This document shows positions 50,545 to 62,213 of a DNA stretch of 64,000 nt, piece by piece (position 1 is the stretch's first letter; each line of letters starts with the position of its first letter). Origin of the DNA: Rhodanobacteraceae bacterium (GTDB lineage Bacteria; Pseudomonadota; Gammaproteobacteria; Xanthomonadales; Rhodanobacteraceae); the NCBI GenBank assembly GCA_003142815.1, contig PLNP01000044.1, positions 184,434 to 248,433 on the forward strand, in the 5' to 3' direction. Made by a program: the position numbers and the translations under genes. Under the pieces are notes generated by a model. That model worked only from the letters and a program-made list of their open reading frames with translations. It made no database searches and was not told the DNA's origin.

Positions 50545-50757
50545 GCAGCGGGACTTGTGATGCCAGTCAAGGTATCTGCGGTAAGTGTCGGCGAGTATAG
50601 AGTCTATGGGAGCACGCGGCACGGGCGTGAGGGTGGTTGTTTCGAGGGATATCTGCGGCAAGCCCCTGTCGGGGCTCAATTTTGACAGGCCACTAGACAA
50701 CCGTTGAAAAACCGTTAACTATTGTATTTAATGTAACGGCGCATCTTTCGCTCGTAA

Positions 50758-51839
<1,082 letters not shown>

Positions 51840-51840
<1 letters not shown>

Positions 51841-52610
51841 TGGCAAACATCAACCTGCTGCCGTGGCGAGCCGAGCGGCGCAAGCTGCGCGAACGTGAGT
51901 TCTACATGATGTTGCTCGGCACGGCGGTCGCCGCGCTGGCGGTGTTGTTTGTCGCGATCTTCTGGATGGGGCAACTGGTCGACAACCAGAATGATCGCAA
52001 TGCGTATCTGCAGGACCAGATCAAGGGCCTGGACAGCCAGATTGAGGAAATCGCGGAACTGGACAAGACCCGCTCGCAGCTCCTGACCCGCAAGGAAATC
52101 ATCGAGCAGCTACAGTCGAACCGTTCGCAGATGGTGCATCTGTTCGACGAGATGGTGAAGACGATTCCCGATGGAGCGCGTCTCGCTTCGATGAAGCAGG
52201 CAGGCGACATCCTCACCCTGGAAGGCGTTGCCGAATCCAACTCGCGCGTCGCCAGCTACATGCGCAACATCGATGTCTCGCCGTGGATGGGGCGCACGGA
52301 TCTGCGCAAGATCGAAAACAAGGCGGGTGCTGCGGGCACCGACAAGAAGATGCCTTACGATTTCTCGCTCGACGTGAAGTTGCACAAGCCCGAAGTGCAG
52401 GACCGGGACGGCAGCGAGGTCGGCGAGCCGGCAGGCGCTGCTCCGGGCAACGCCGCGAACGCTGCGCCAGCCGAAGCAAAGAAGCCTGCCGATCCCGGCG
52501 CGCAGCTCAATCAGGCGACGACCACGCTGGCCAAACCAGCGCCGGCTGCCAGCAACGCACCGACGCCGCCGAAACCGACGACAACTCCGGCCACGGGGGA
52601 GAAGAAATGA
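51840..52610 (+). CDS. pilN: Type IV pilus assembly protein PilN
   Basis: MANINLLPWRAERRKLREREFYMML; TGATG overlap with pilM. Confidence 0.94.
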
Positions 52611-53284
52611 GCTTCCTCGATGACCTGCGCAACCTTGATCGCAACAACATCGGTGGCTGGCCGCAATCGGTCAAGGTTTTCTTCGCCACCCTCATCGTCA
52701 TTCTCATCCTGTTCTTCGGCTGGTATCTCAAGATCAGTACCCAGCAGGATGAGCTCAACAGCGCGCAGCAGAAAGAAGTCACGCTGAAGAAGGAGTTCTC
52801 CGACAAGCAGGCCAAGGTGGTCAACCTCGCGGCGTATCGCAAGCAGCTCGACGACATGAAGGAGATGTTGCAAACGATGTTGCGCCAGCTGCCGAGCAAG
52901 ACCGAAATGCCGGACCTGCTCAACGACATCACCCAGGCGGCATTGGCGGCGGGCATCGAGACCGAGCTGTTCCAGCCGGGTCCCGAAGTGATGAAGGACT
53001 TCTATGCCGAAAAGCCGATCCAGCTGAAGATGCTCGGAACCTATCATCAGTTCGGGGCATTCATCAGCAACGTGGCTTCGCTGCCGCGCGTGGTCATTTT
53101 GACCATGCACGACGTCTCCCTGCGCCCGGCCAAGCCGGCTGCCACGAATTCGGCTTCGGGAGGCGAGCTCAGGCTTGAAGGCACGGTCAAGACCTACCGT
53201 TACCTCGATGACGAGGAGATGGCGGCGCAAGGCGCCAAGCCCGGCGCCAAGGGTGCGAGCAAGCCTGCGACGGGGGGGAAATGA
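52607..53284 (+). CDS. pilO: Type IV pilus assembly protein PilO
   Basis: MSFLDDLRNLDRNNIGGWPQSVKVFFATLIVILILFFGWYLKI. Confidence 0.94.
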   Translation: MSFLDDLRNLDRNNIGGWPQSVKVFFATLIVILILFFGWYLKISTQQDELNSAQQKEVTLKKEFSDKQAKVVNLAAYRKQLDDMKEMLQTMLRQLPSKTEMPDLLNDITQAALAAGIETELFQPGPEVMKDFYAEKPIQLKMLGTYHQFGAFISNVASLPRVVILTMHDVSLRPAKPAATNSASGGELRLEGTVKTYRYLDDEEMAAQGAKPGAKGASKPATGGK

Positions 53285-53285
53285 C

Positions 53286-53813
53286 ATGAATGTCCGCGTC
53301 GCTTTCGCGTATCGATTCGCTTGCGTCCTCGCGCTGCTCACTCTCGTCGGCTGTGCGTCGAGCGAGGATCCGCATCGCTGGGTCGCACAGGAAAAAGCCA
53401 AAAAAGGCGCACCGCTGCGGCCACTGCCGGTCGTCAAGACGTTCGAGACGTTCCTGTACAAGGATCAGGATCTGCGTGATCCGTTCGGCCTCAGCGCCGA
53501 AGAGCAGGAACAAAGCACAAACACAGGGCCGCATCCGGATCAGAACCGGACCCGCGAGCCACTCGAATCGTTTCCGCTGGATGGCTTGAAGATGTCCGGC
53601 ACGATCGGCCTGGCGAACAAGATCGAAGGCTTGGTAAGGGATCCGGATGGCGTGGTTCATCGCGTCCACGTCGGCAACTATCTGGGTCAGAACTACGGAC
53701 GGATCACCGCCATTGGCGAGGATCACGTCGACCTGGTCGAACTGGTGCCCAATGGCACCGGCGACTGGATGGAACGGCAAGCATCAATAGCCCTGGGCGA
53801 CACCAAGAAATGA
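53286..53813 (+). CDS. pilP: Type IV pilus assembly lipoprotein PilP
   Basis: Lipobox LTLVGC; LRDPFGLSAEEQ; GLANKIEGLVRDPDGVVHRVHVGNYLGQNYGRI. Confidence 0.92.
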   Translation: MNVRVAFAYRFACVLALLTLVGCASSEDPHRWVAQEKAKKGAPLRPLPVVKTFETFLYKDQDLRDPFGLSAEEQEQSTNTGPHPDQNRTREPLESFPLDGLKMSGTIGLANKIEGLVRDPDGVVHRVHVGNYLGQNYGRITAIGEDHVDLVELVPNGTGDWMERQASIALGDTKK

Positions 53814-56107
53814 TCGATTCATTGGGGACAAATCTCATGACCACGACATTCGCTGCAAACTCGGAGCGTCGCCTCGTCTTCCGGGCAACACGGCCATGCA
53901 TGCTCTGGATGCTGCTTCTGCTCGGCTTCGTGCTGGGTGCTGCCGCGCATGCCGAGAACGTGCTGGACGACATCAGCTATACGGCCCTGCCGGGCGGCAA
54001 GGTTGAAGTGACGCTGAAGTTCGCCAGCCCGGTCGTAGCCCCGCATACGTTCTCGACGGAATCACCGCCGAGCATCGCACTGGACTTCCCCGATACGCGC
54101 AACGCGTTCGCCAAGCGGCATGTCGATATCGGCGCCGGTGCGACCTCGGGCGTGTCCGCGATCGAAGCGGCCGGCCGCACGCGCGTCGTCGTCGACCTGT
54201 TCCGCGTCGCCGGTTACGACACGCGCGTCAACGGCAACCATGTCGTCCTCACCGTCAACAACGGCTTGCTCGGCGCGACCAGCATGGCGGCAGCGGTCGG
54301 CAAGACCGATCCGACCAAGGCGGTCAACGCGGCGCAGGAGGTCGAGGTCTCCAATGTCGACTTCCGTCGCGGCAACAATGGCGAAGGTCGCGTCGTGGTC
54401 AGCTTCAGCGGCCCGGGTGCCGCCGTGAACCTGAAGCGCGAGGGCACCCATATCTCGCTCGACCTGCTCAATGTGAAGCTGCCGCCAAGCCAGGCGCAAC
54501 ATCTCGATGTGCTCGATTTCGCGACGCCCGTGCAGTCGATTGACACACGTCCAAGCAACAATGGCGTGCATATGGACATCGTCGCCAAGCAGCCGTTCGA
54601 ACAACTCGCTTATCAGACCGGCAACGAGTACGTGATCGAAGTCTCGCAGAAGAAGGAAGACCAGAAGCTCAAGGGCAAGAATGCGGAACCGACCTATTCC
54701 GGCAGCCGTGTCACGTTCAACTTCCAGGACATTCCGACGCGCTCGGTGCTGCAGCTGATCGCCGACGTTTCCGACCTCAACATCGTCGTCTCCGACAGCG
54801 TGCAGGGCAACGTCACCTTGCGCTTGATCAATGTGCCGTGGGATCAGGCGCTTGACATCGTGCTGCAGGCCAAAGGCCTCGACAAGCGCAAGCGCGGCAA
54901 CGTGATCTGGGTCGCACCGCAGAAGGAAATCTCCGATCGCGAGGAAGCGATCGCCGACGCACGCCTGAAGATGGAAGACAAGGAAGCGCTGGTTTCCGAT
55001 TACATTCCGATCAGCTACGGCAATGCCAAGGACATTGCCGCACTGCTGACCAAGGAAACGCAGACCAACCAGGCGGGCGGCCAGCAGGGTAGCCAGCAAC
55101 AACAGCGCGGATTCCTGTCAGCGCGCGGCAGCGTTTCGTTCGACGACCGCACCAACACGCTGCTGGTCAGCGACATTCCCTCGAAGATTGCGGAAATCCG
55201 TCAACTGATCGCGGTGCTCGATCGCCCGGTCCAGCAGGTGCTGATCGAATCGCGCATCGTGATTGCGACCGACAGTTTCGCGCGCGAGCTCGGCGTCAAG
55301 TTCGGTGTCAGCGGCGGTTACCAGGACAGCAACGGCAATGTCGTCACGACGTCGGGCAGTACCACCGCAACCGACACAATGAACAACGTGATCCTGAACA
55401 ACCGGTTGAACGGGCCCGGACGCGGCCTGCCGGCCGTCGCAGCGGGCGCCGTTCCGGGTGGCATCGCGGTGCCATCGCTGCTCGGCGCCGCCGGCAACAG
55501 CCGCTTAAACGTCAACATGCCGGCAACCAATCCCACCGGAAGCATTGGCTTGGCCATCCTCGGCGCGGGTTATCTGCTCGATCTGGAACTTTCGGCGGCA
55601 CAAACCGAAGGCCGAACCGAAGTCATCTCCAGCCCGCGCGTAATCACCGCCAACCAGAAAGAAGCCGATATCAAGCAGGGCCAGGAAATTGGCTACGTGA
55701 CGTTTCAATCCGGCGTCGGTGGCGGTGCGGGCACGCCGACCGTGAACTTCAAGGATGTGGTCCTTGAACTCAAGGTCACGCCGACGATCACGGCCGACGA
55801 CCGTGTCGTGTTGAACCTCAATGTCAAGAAAGACAGCGTGGCCGGCTATGTCGCCAGCCCGGGCGGCGGCTCGACGCCATTGATCGACAAACGCGAAGTA
55901 AGCACCCAGGTGCTCGTCGACAACGGCCAGACCGTCGTGCTCGGCGGCGTCTACGAGGTCAGCAAGTCCGACATCATCCGCAAGGTGCCGGTGCTTGGCG
56001 ACCTGCCGGTGCTCGGCAACCTGTTCAAGAACAATAGTCGCAACGACACCAAGGCGGAACTTCTGATTTTCGTCACTCCGCGCATCCTGAGCGACAATCT
56101 CAAGTAA
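53810..56107 (+). CDS. pilQ: Type IV pilus secretin PilQ
   Basis: AMIN and secretin domains; VLIESRIVIATDSFARELGVKFGVSGG; VPVLGDLPVLGNLFKN. Confidence 0.95.
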   Translation: MIDSLGTNLMTTTFAANSERRLVFRATRPCMLWMLLLLGFVLGAAAHAENVLDDISYTALPGGKVEVTLKFASPVVAPHTFSTESPPSIALDFPDTRNAFAKRHVDIGAGATSGVSAIEAAGRTRVVVDLFRVAGYDTRVNGNHVVLTVNNGLLGATSMAAAVGKTDPTKAVNAAQEVEVSNVDFRRGNNGEGRVVVSFSGPGAAVNLKREGTHISLDLLNVKLPPSQAQHLDVLDFATPVQSIDTRPSNNGVHMDIVAKQPFEQLAYQTGNEYVIEVSQKKEDQKLKGKNAEPTYSGSRVTFNFQDIPTRSVLQLIADVSDLNIVVSDSVQGNVTLRLINVPWDQALDIVLQAKGLDKRKRGNVIWVAPQKEISDREEAIADARLKMEDKEALVSDYIPISYGNAKDIAALLTKETQTNQAGGQQGSQQQQRGFLSARGSVSFDDRTNTLLVSDIPSKIAEIRQLIAVLDRPVQQVLIESRIVIATDSFARELGVKFGVSGGYQDSNGNVVTTSGSTTATDTMNNVILNNRLNGPGRGLPAVAAGAVPGGIAVPSLLGAAGNSRLNVNMPATNPTGSIGLAILGAGYLLDLELSAAQTEGRTEVISSPRVITANQKEADIKQGQEIGYVTFQSGVGGGAGTPTVNFKDVVLELKVTPTITADDRVVLNLNVKKDSVAGYVASPGGGSTPLIDKREVSTQVLVDNGQTVVLGGVYEVSKSDIIRKVPVLGDLPVLGNLFKNNSRNDTKAELLIFVTPRILSDNLK

Positions 56108-56182
56108 GCGGTGGTGTGGGCGATGAAGACCTTGCCGATCGGCAACCGAACAGCAACGAACATGCAGGCCTGGAGATTGAAC

Positions 56183-58744
56183 ATGAAAATTTTCGGCAAG
56201 ACCTTGGGGCTGCTGCTCGCCAGCCTCGCCCTGGCCAGCTGCGGCGGCGCCGGCAGCAATGGCGGCGCGTTTTCGCCCGCACCGAGCAGCACGATCACGC
56301 TGAGTGCGACCAGCACGACGCTGCCGGTGAATGTGTCGGGGTACCTCCCAACGCAGTACGGCAACCCGACCCAAGCCACGGTCACGATGACCTGGCGCAA
56401 CCCCGATGGTTCGCTGGTCAGCGGCCACGACCTCGACGTCAGCATTTCGCCACCGAATGTCGCCGCACTTTCGTGCTTGGTGGGTCCCGGGTGCACGAAC
56501 GGCGATCAGCTGTTCGGCTCCATCGTCGTCGCCGGCATCAACGGTCAGGCGACCGTCTTCGTCAATGCGGGCAGCACCGCCGGCACGGCGAACTTCACCG
56601 TCTCCGGCATCGATCCCACGACCCAGCGGACGGTCAGCGCAAGCATGGTCTTCACCGTCACCAGCGGCGTGGGTCCCGCACCGGCGACTGTTACCCTGGT
56701 GGCGACCCCGACCGGCGTCTATCTGCCGAGCTCGGGCGGCAGCAATACGTCGTCGATCAGTGCCACGGTCCGCGATGGTGCCGGCCAGTTGGTTCCCGAT
56801 CCGGTCAGCGGCAACAGCGGCGTCGACAACATCCAGTTCCAGATCGTCGGCAATGCGGGCGATGCGACATTGAGCAGCGGCTCCGGCACGGGAACGACGG
56901 TCACGTCGCACACCGTGCACGGTGTCGCAACGGTCTCGTTCCAGGCGGGCGACGCGACTCCGCAAGGCCCGGTGCAGATTCGCGCCACTGTCGACCGTGC
57001 CGACAACAACGTCAGCAACGGCATCCAGGATCCGATTTCGTTCACGACATCGATCATCGTGTCGGACGGCAAGCTGTTCAGTCTCGTCATCACCTCACCG
57101 ACCACGAACGCGATCCAGGTCAACCCGGTCTCCAGCAACGTGACCTCGGGCAGCGGCACCATTCCGCCGAATCCGGACGGAACCTACAGTCTGACCGTCA
57201 GTGCGATCGGTACCGATCGCCAAGGCAACCCGGTCATCGCCGGCACGTCGATCCAGTTCGGCGTGGTCGATGGTCCGATGGCCGGCTTCCCGGCCCAGGG
57301 TGGCGGCACGTTCCTGATCGGCGGAAACGACGGCGATCCGCAAGAAGGCGGCACATTGTTCACCGCACCGACCGGGCATTTCCGCACTGCGGGTGGCGGC
57401 GCAGGTCCGGGCGACACGCTGCTGGTGTTCGGCAAACTCGTGCCCGGCAACCGCGACCTCGAGTCCGCGCGTCAGATTCAAACGGTTAACAGCGATACGA
57501 GCCTCAGCGTGACTTACCCGTTCAATCCGAACGACGACACTGGCACTTCGGTCAATTACGGCCCAGTGCTTCCGTACGTGATCGGTCGCGCGGAAGAAGG
57601 CAACATCGGAGCGAGCAGTATCACCGACGCGCATGGTGTTGCGCATACGACTCTGAACTATCCGGTTTCCCGCCTCGGCAAAGGCGCCTTCATCTGGGCC
57701 CAGGGCGCCAGCGGCGTCGTTGCCGCAACGGGACGCCCGCGTCTCGTCGCCGACATTTCCGGCGGCGGCTTCCCGGGCGTCGCGCCGGGCCAGTTGGTCG
57801 TCAATCAGACGCCGCTGCCGGGCAACACGACCGTGAATGTTCAGGTGTGCCTGTACGACAATCTCGGTGCGCCGATCCAGGGAGCGGCGATCGGATTCGG
57901 CTTCACGAATCTCGGTCTCGGTACCGGCAGTATTGACGGCACGCCGAACTCGGGCGTCTTCGCGAACCCGACCGGCGCGGGTGGCTGCACGAGCGGCGTG
58001 TTCACAACCAGCGGCCTCGCGGGATCGGCGGGCGGCACGGGCGGCCCTGTGGTGACCTTCACCGACGGACCAAGCACGCCTGCGCTGATCGTTCCGATCA
58101 CGGCCAGCGGCAATCTCATCTTGCAGGCATCGCCATCCTCGCTCGGTGGCAGCGGCGGCTCGGTGACCCTGGTGTTGACCGACGCGAACGGCCATCCGGT
58201 GCCGAGTGCGCAGATCAGCGGCACCTGCACGGCGGGTGCCGGCATCGCGAGCACGATCGCGCCGACCGATGCGAATGGCCGCACGACGGCCAGCATCACC
58301 GCGAACCTCAACGCCTACGGCTCGAGCAACACCGCGACCTGCACGTTCACGACAGGTCTCGCCGGTGGCCCAACGGCGACGGTCAACCTGACCGGCACCG
58401 ATTTGTGCACGGTCGATCCGACGAATCCGCTATGCACCGGCGGCACGCCGCCGACAAACGACGTGTTGTCGGTTGTCGTGGTTCGCGATCCCGCCGTGCC
58501 TGCCGCGACTACCGTGGCGGTAACGAGCACGCCTGCGGGTATCTCCTGTAACCTTATGGCGAATGTGTCGACTACGCTTTGCTCGGCACTGTTTCCAGAC
58601 GGCTCCACGGTCCTGCTCAACGCGACTGCGACACCGGCAAGTGGCCGCACGTTCGTGTGGGGTGGTAGCTGCAGTGCCGTCTCGGCGACGGCCGCGACGG
58701 TGATCATGACGGCGGGGGCCAGCTGCACGGTCACTGTGCACTGA
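56183..58744 (+). CDS. Large Ig-like (invasin-type) lipoprotein
   Basis: Lipobox LALASC; repetitive beta-rich Ser/Thr/Gly/Val sequence with Ig-like blocks (GQATVFVNAGSTAGTANFTVSG; GGSGGSVTLVLTDANGHPVPSAQISG). Confidence 0.8.
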   Translation: MKIFGKTLGLLLASLALASCGGAGSNGGAFSPAPSSTITLSATSTTLPVNVSGYLPTQYGNPTQATVTMTWRNPDGSLVSGHDLDVSISPPNVAALSCLVGPGCTNGDQLFGSIVVAGINGQATVFVNAGSTAGTANFTVSGIDPTTQRTVSASMVFTVTSGVGPAPATVTLVATPTGVYLPSSGGSNTSSISATVRDGAGQLVPDPVSGNSGVDNIQFQIVGNAGDATLSSGSGTGTTVTSHTVHGVATVSFQAGDATPQGPVQIRATVDRADNNVSNGIQDPISFTTSIIVSDGKLFSLVITSPTTNAIQVNPVSSNVTSGSGTIPPNPDGTYSLTVSAIGTDRQGNPVIAGTSIQFGVVDGPMAGFPAQGGGTFLIGGNDGDPQEGGTLFTAPTGHFRTAGGGAGPGDTLLVFGKLVPGNRDLESARQIQTVNSDTSLSVTYPFNPNDDTGTSVNYGPVLPYVIGRAEEGNIGASSITDAHGVAHTTLNYPVSRLGKGAFIWAQGASGVVAATGRPRLVADISGGGFPGVAPGQLVVNQTPLPGNTTVNVQVCLYDNLGAPIQGAAIGFGFTNLGLGTGSIDGTPNSGVFANPTGAGGCTSGVFTTSGLAGSAGGTGGPVVTFTDGPSTPALIVPITASGNLILQASPSSLGGSGGSVTLVLTDANGHPVPSAQISGTCTAGAGIASTIAPTDANGRTTASITANLNAYGSSNTATCTFTTGLAGGPTATVNLTGTDLCTVDPTNPLCTGGTPPTNDVLSVVVVRDPAVPAATTVAVTSTPAGISCNLMANVSTTLCSALFPDGSTVLLNATATPASGRTFVWGGSCSAVSATAATVIMTAGASCTVTVH

Positions 58745-58769
58745 TCGCCTTTTCCAAACTGGTATCTTC

Positions 58770-58798
58770 AAGGGCCGCAGCAATGCGGCCCTTTTTTT
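58770..58798 (+). terminator. Rho-independent terminator
   Basis: agggccgcagcaatgcggccctttttttt-like hairpin plus T tract. Confidence 0.88.
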
Positions 58799-60019
58799 GT
58801 GTACGATCGGCTCACCGAGCATCCACATCACGCGTCGCCGAATTCGCAGGGGAACCGCGCAGTGCAGCTTTACAGCGTGTTGTTCAAGACGGGCGACACC
58901 ATCTTCGCCGAGGGCGATGCGCCGAGTGGCGCGTTCCTGATTGAATCGGGCCGCATCGAGATCAGCACGATGCAGTTCGGCGAACGACGCGTCCTCGCCG
59001 AGCTCGGGCCGGGCATGCTGCTCGGCGAAATGGCGGTGATCGACGACTCTACGCGTACCGCGACCGCGTGCGCATTGACCCACTGTCGGCTCACCCCGAT
59101 CGATGCCGACCAATTCGCCGAACGTCTGGCCGCCGCCGATCCGGTGGTGCGTGCGCTGCTGATGAGCCAGCTGACGCGTTATCGCTCAGTGCTGGCGACC
59201 CTTGCCGGCGATCATTCCGTGCAGGTCCATCCATCGCTCGCGCAGCCCGGGGACATCGGCGCGTTCAACAAGATCCGGCTCGAAAGCGAGTTGCGCGCCG
59301 CGCTCGAGCGCAAGGAACTGGACGTGCGCCTGCAGCCGATCGAGGAGATCATCAGCGGCAGCATCGCCGGCTACGAGGCGCTGGTACGCTGGCAACATCC
59401 AGAGCGTGGCGCGGTGTCGCCCGCCGAGTTCATCCGTCTCGCGGAAGAAACGTCGCTGATCGTGCCGATCGGCGATTACGTGTTCGCGCGCGTCTGCGAC
59501 ATGCTGGTCGAATTCAAGCGCCGTGGGCGAAAACCGTTGCCGTTCATCGCGATGAACCTTTCCGCGCGCCAGCTCGAGGATCCGAGACTCGTCGAACGAA
59601 TTCTCGCGCATCTGCGCAAGCGCGATCTGCCGCCCGATCGGCTCAAGTTGGAAATCACCGAAAGTCTGGTGTTCGATTATGCGCACATCGGTGAACTCCT
59701 GGTGCGCTGTCACGCGGTCGGCATGCACGTCGCACTCGACGATTTCGGTACCGGCTATTCAAACCTGGGTCCGCTGCTGACGCTCAAATTCGACCAGATC
59801 AAACTCGATGCGAGTTTCGTCAGGGCGCTGGATCGCCCGCGCGGCGTCGCGTTGGTCGGCGTGATCGTGGCGATGGCGCGAGCACTCGATTGCGACGTCA
59901 TCGCCGAAGGCGTGGAAACGCGCGAACAGCGCGAAATCCTGCACAAACTCGGTTGCCGCTACGCGCAAGGCTGGCTGGTCGGCAAACCGGCCACGTTTGC
60001 CGACGTGTTGAAAGCCTGA
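58799..60019 (+). CDS. Cyclic nucleotide-binding domain + EAL c-di-GMP phosphodiesterase
   Basis: CNB: DTIFAEGDAPSGAFLIESGRIEI...LGPGMLLGEMAVIDDSTRTATACAL; EAL: YEALVRW, NLSARQL, EITES, DDFGTGYSN, KLDASFV, EGVET. True start may be a GTG at ~58862. Confidence 0.9.
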   Translation: MYDRLTEHPHHASPNSQGNRAVQLYSVLFKTGDTIFAEGDAPSGAFLIESGRIEISTMQFGERRVLAELGPGMLLGEMAVIDDSTRTATACALTHCRLTPIDADQFAERLAAADPVVRALLMSQLTRYRSVLATLAGDHSVQVHPSLAQPGDIGAFNKIRLESELRAALERKELDVRLQPIEEIISGSIAGYEALVRWQHPERGAVSPAEFIRLAEETSLIVPIGDYVFARVCDMLVEFKRRGRKPLPFIAMNLSARQLEDPRLVERILAHLRKRDLPPDRLKLEITESLVFDYAHIGELLVRCHAVGMHVALDDFGTGYSNLGPLLTLKFDQIKLDASFVRALDRPRGVALVGVIVAMARALDCDVIAEGVETREQREILHKLGCRYAQGWLVGKPATFADVLKA

Positions 60020-60166
60020 GTCAATGGTTCGGGCCGAGTTCAGACTCCGGCCGTACAAATCGATTTCCCGCTCTGCGCCTTTGGCGAAAACTTATCTCGC
60101 CTCGCGTTGTCCGAAGCCGCGCGCGCCCCGCGTGCGATCATTACCGGAACCTGAACTCTCAAAGCC

Positions 60167-61153
60167 ATGGACATGCCCGAACCCACCACGGCCGCGGCCG
60201 CCTTTGCCGCACTCCGCAGCGAACTGGGCCATTGCATCATCGGCCAGGAAGCGCTGATCGACCGTCTGCTGATCGCGCTGCTCGCCGATGGCCATCTGCT
60301 CGTCGAAGGCGCGCCCGGTCTCGCCAAGACCACCGCCATCAAGGAGCTGGCCGCGCGTATCGAAGCGGATTTTCATCGCGTGCAGTTCACGCCGGACTTG
60401 CTCCCGGCCGATCTCACCGGCACAGAAATCTACCGCCCGCAGACAACGACGTTCGAATTCCAGCGCGGGCCGATTTTCCACAACCTGATCCTTGCCGACG
60501 AAGTCAATCGTGCGCCAGCCAAGGTGCAGTCCGCGTTGCTCGAAGCGATGGGCGAACGCCAGGTCACGGTCGGCCGCGATACGTACATACTGCCCGCGTT
60601 GTTTCTGGTCATGGCGACGCAGAATCCGATCGAGCAGGAAGGTACCTATCCGCTGCCGGAGGCGCAGCTCGATCGCTTCCTGCTGCATGTGCGCGTCGAC
60701 TATCCGAAGGCGGCCGCGGAAGCGGCCATCCTGAAGCTTGCGCGCAATCGCGCCCGTGAAGCGTTGAGCACGCAGCCGGTGCCGCCCCGCATGCTGAGCC
60801 AGCAACAGATATTCGCTGCGCGCAGCGAGGTGCTCGACCTGCATCTGGCGCCGCAGCTGGAGGAATATCTCGTGCAGCTGGTGCTGGCCACGCGCGACCC
60901 ATCTCCGTACGGCGCCGAGCTCGCGCGTTATGTTGCCTATGGCGCCAGCCCGCGCGGCACCATCGCGCTTGATCGCTGCGCACGCGCGCACGCGTGGCTC
61001 GCCGGCCGTGACTACGTCACCCCCGAGGACGTCCACGCGATCGCAGCCGATGTGTTGCGTCATCGCGTGCTGCTGAGTTACGAAGCGGAGGCCGAAGGCA
61101 TCAACGCGGATAAGATTGTCGCGATGCTGCTCGAGCGCGTCCCGTTGCCGTGA
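60167..61153 (+). CDS. MoxR-family AAA+ ATPase
   Basis: LVEGAPGLAKTTAIKELA; LADEVNRAPAKVQSALLEAMGERQVTVG; ATQNPIEQEGTYPLPEAQLDRFL. Confidence 0.95.
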   Translation: MDMPEPTTAAAAFAALRSELGHCIIGQEALIDRLLIALLADGHLLVEGAPGLAKTTAIKELAARIEADFHRVQFTPDLLPADLTGTEIYRPQTTTFEFQRGPIFHNLILADEVNRAPAKVQSALLEAMGERQVTVGRDTYILPALFLVMATQNPIEQEGTYPLPEAQLDRFLLHVRVDYPKAAAEAAILKLARNRAREALSTQPVPPRMLSQQQIFAARSEVLDLHLAPQLEEYLVQLVLATRDPSPYGAELARYVAYGASPRGTIALDRCARAHAWLAGRDYVTPEDVHAIAADVLRHRVLLSYEAEAEGINADKIVAMLLERVPLP

Positions 61154-61283
61154 GGTTAGTGGGCGGTGAGCCGTGAGCGGTCAGCGGCAAGAGCCTGTTC
61201 AGCAACGGGGCTTGCGTCGCGACCGCAAAAATCAAAATGCTTTTTTCCTCTCGCCGCTCGCCGCTCATCGCTCACTGAACACC

Positions 61284-62213
61284 ATGCGCTCCAACAGCTC
61301 CGCCACCCAAGTCGCGCTCGACGAGCTGATCGCGCTTGCCGCACTCGCGCACGGCACCAGCCTCGCCCGCAGCCGCCGCAGCACGGCCTTGCGCAGCGGC
61401 GGCAACGCGTCGCGCTGGCGTGGCCGCGGCGTCGACTTTCGTGAGTCACGGATCTATCAGCCTGGCGACGAGATCCGCCACATGGATTGGCGCGTCACCG
61501 CGCGCAGTGGCAAGCCGCACACGAAGCTGTTCGAGGAAGAACGCGAGCAAGGCCTGCTGCTCGCGATGGACCTGAATCCCGGCATGCGTTTCGGCACACG
61601 CGTCCGCTTCAAGAGCGTGCAGGCCGCGCGCGCGGCCGCGTTGCTGGCGTGGATGGCGACCGCTGCAGGCGACCGCGTCGGCGCGCTCGGCTTCGGTGGC
61701 GGCGTCAATGGCGAGGTCAAGCCGGCTGGTGGTCGACGCGGCGCGCTGCATGTCCTGCGCGCGCTGCGCGATTGGGACGCGGCGGCGGATGGCTCTATCC
61801 AGGCGCCGTTGTCGCGTGCGCTCGCACGCGTGCGTCGACTGCTGCTCCCGGGCATGCGTCTGGTGCTCTTGAGCGACGGCTTCAGCACCGATGCCGATGT
61901 TGCGCAATTGCTGCCGCAGATCGCCGGTCGGCATGAAATCTCGCTGGTGCTTCTGCGCGATGCGCTCGAGCTTGCGGCGCCGCCACCGGGACGTTACGCG
62001 CTCCATCTCGGCGCGACGCGTCGCATTCTCGATTTCTCTGACGCCGGCGTGCGCGGCGCCTGGACCGAACGCTTCGCCGCGTCGCGCGAGCGCCTGCTCG
62101 GCCTGTGCGCAAAGCTCGGTATTCGCGTGATTGAACTCGATGGCGATGCCGACCTGCGTCGCGCGCTCGCACCGTTGCTCGCACGCAACCGCCATTCGAA
62201 GGTGGTCACGTGA
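61284..62213 (+). CDS. DUF58 domain-containing protein
   Basis: GRGVDFRESRIYQPGDEIRHMDWRVTARSGKPHTKLFEEEREQGLLLAMDLNPGMRFGT. Confidence 0.93.
   Translation: MRSNSSATQVALDELIALAALAHGTSLARSRRSTALRSGGNASRWRGRGVDFRESRIYQPGDEIRHMDWRVTARSGKPHTKLFEEEREQGLLLAMDLNPGMRFGTRVRFKSVQAARAAALLAWMATAAGDRVGALGFGGGVNGEVKPAGGRRGALHVLRALRDWDAAADGSIQAPLSRALARVRRLLLPGMRLVLLSDGFSTDADVAQLLPQIAGRHEISLVLLRDALELAAPPPGRYALHLGATRRILDFSDAGVRGAWTERFAASRERLLGLCAKLGIRVIELDGDADLRRALAPLLARNRHSKVVT

Noticed and set aside
55505-56965. 486-aa antisense ORF opposite pilQ and the Ig-like gene
   Set aside because: No start context or domain signal; sense frames are convincing.
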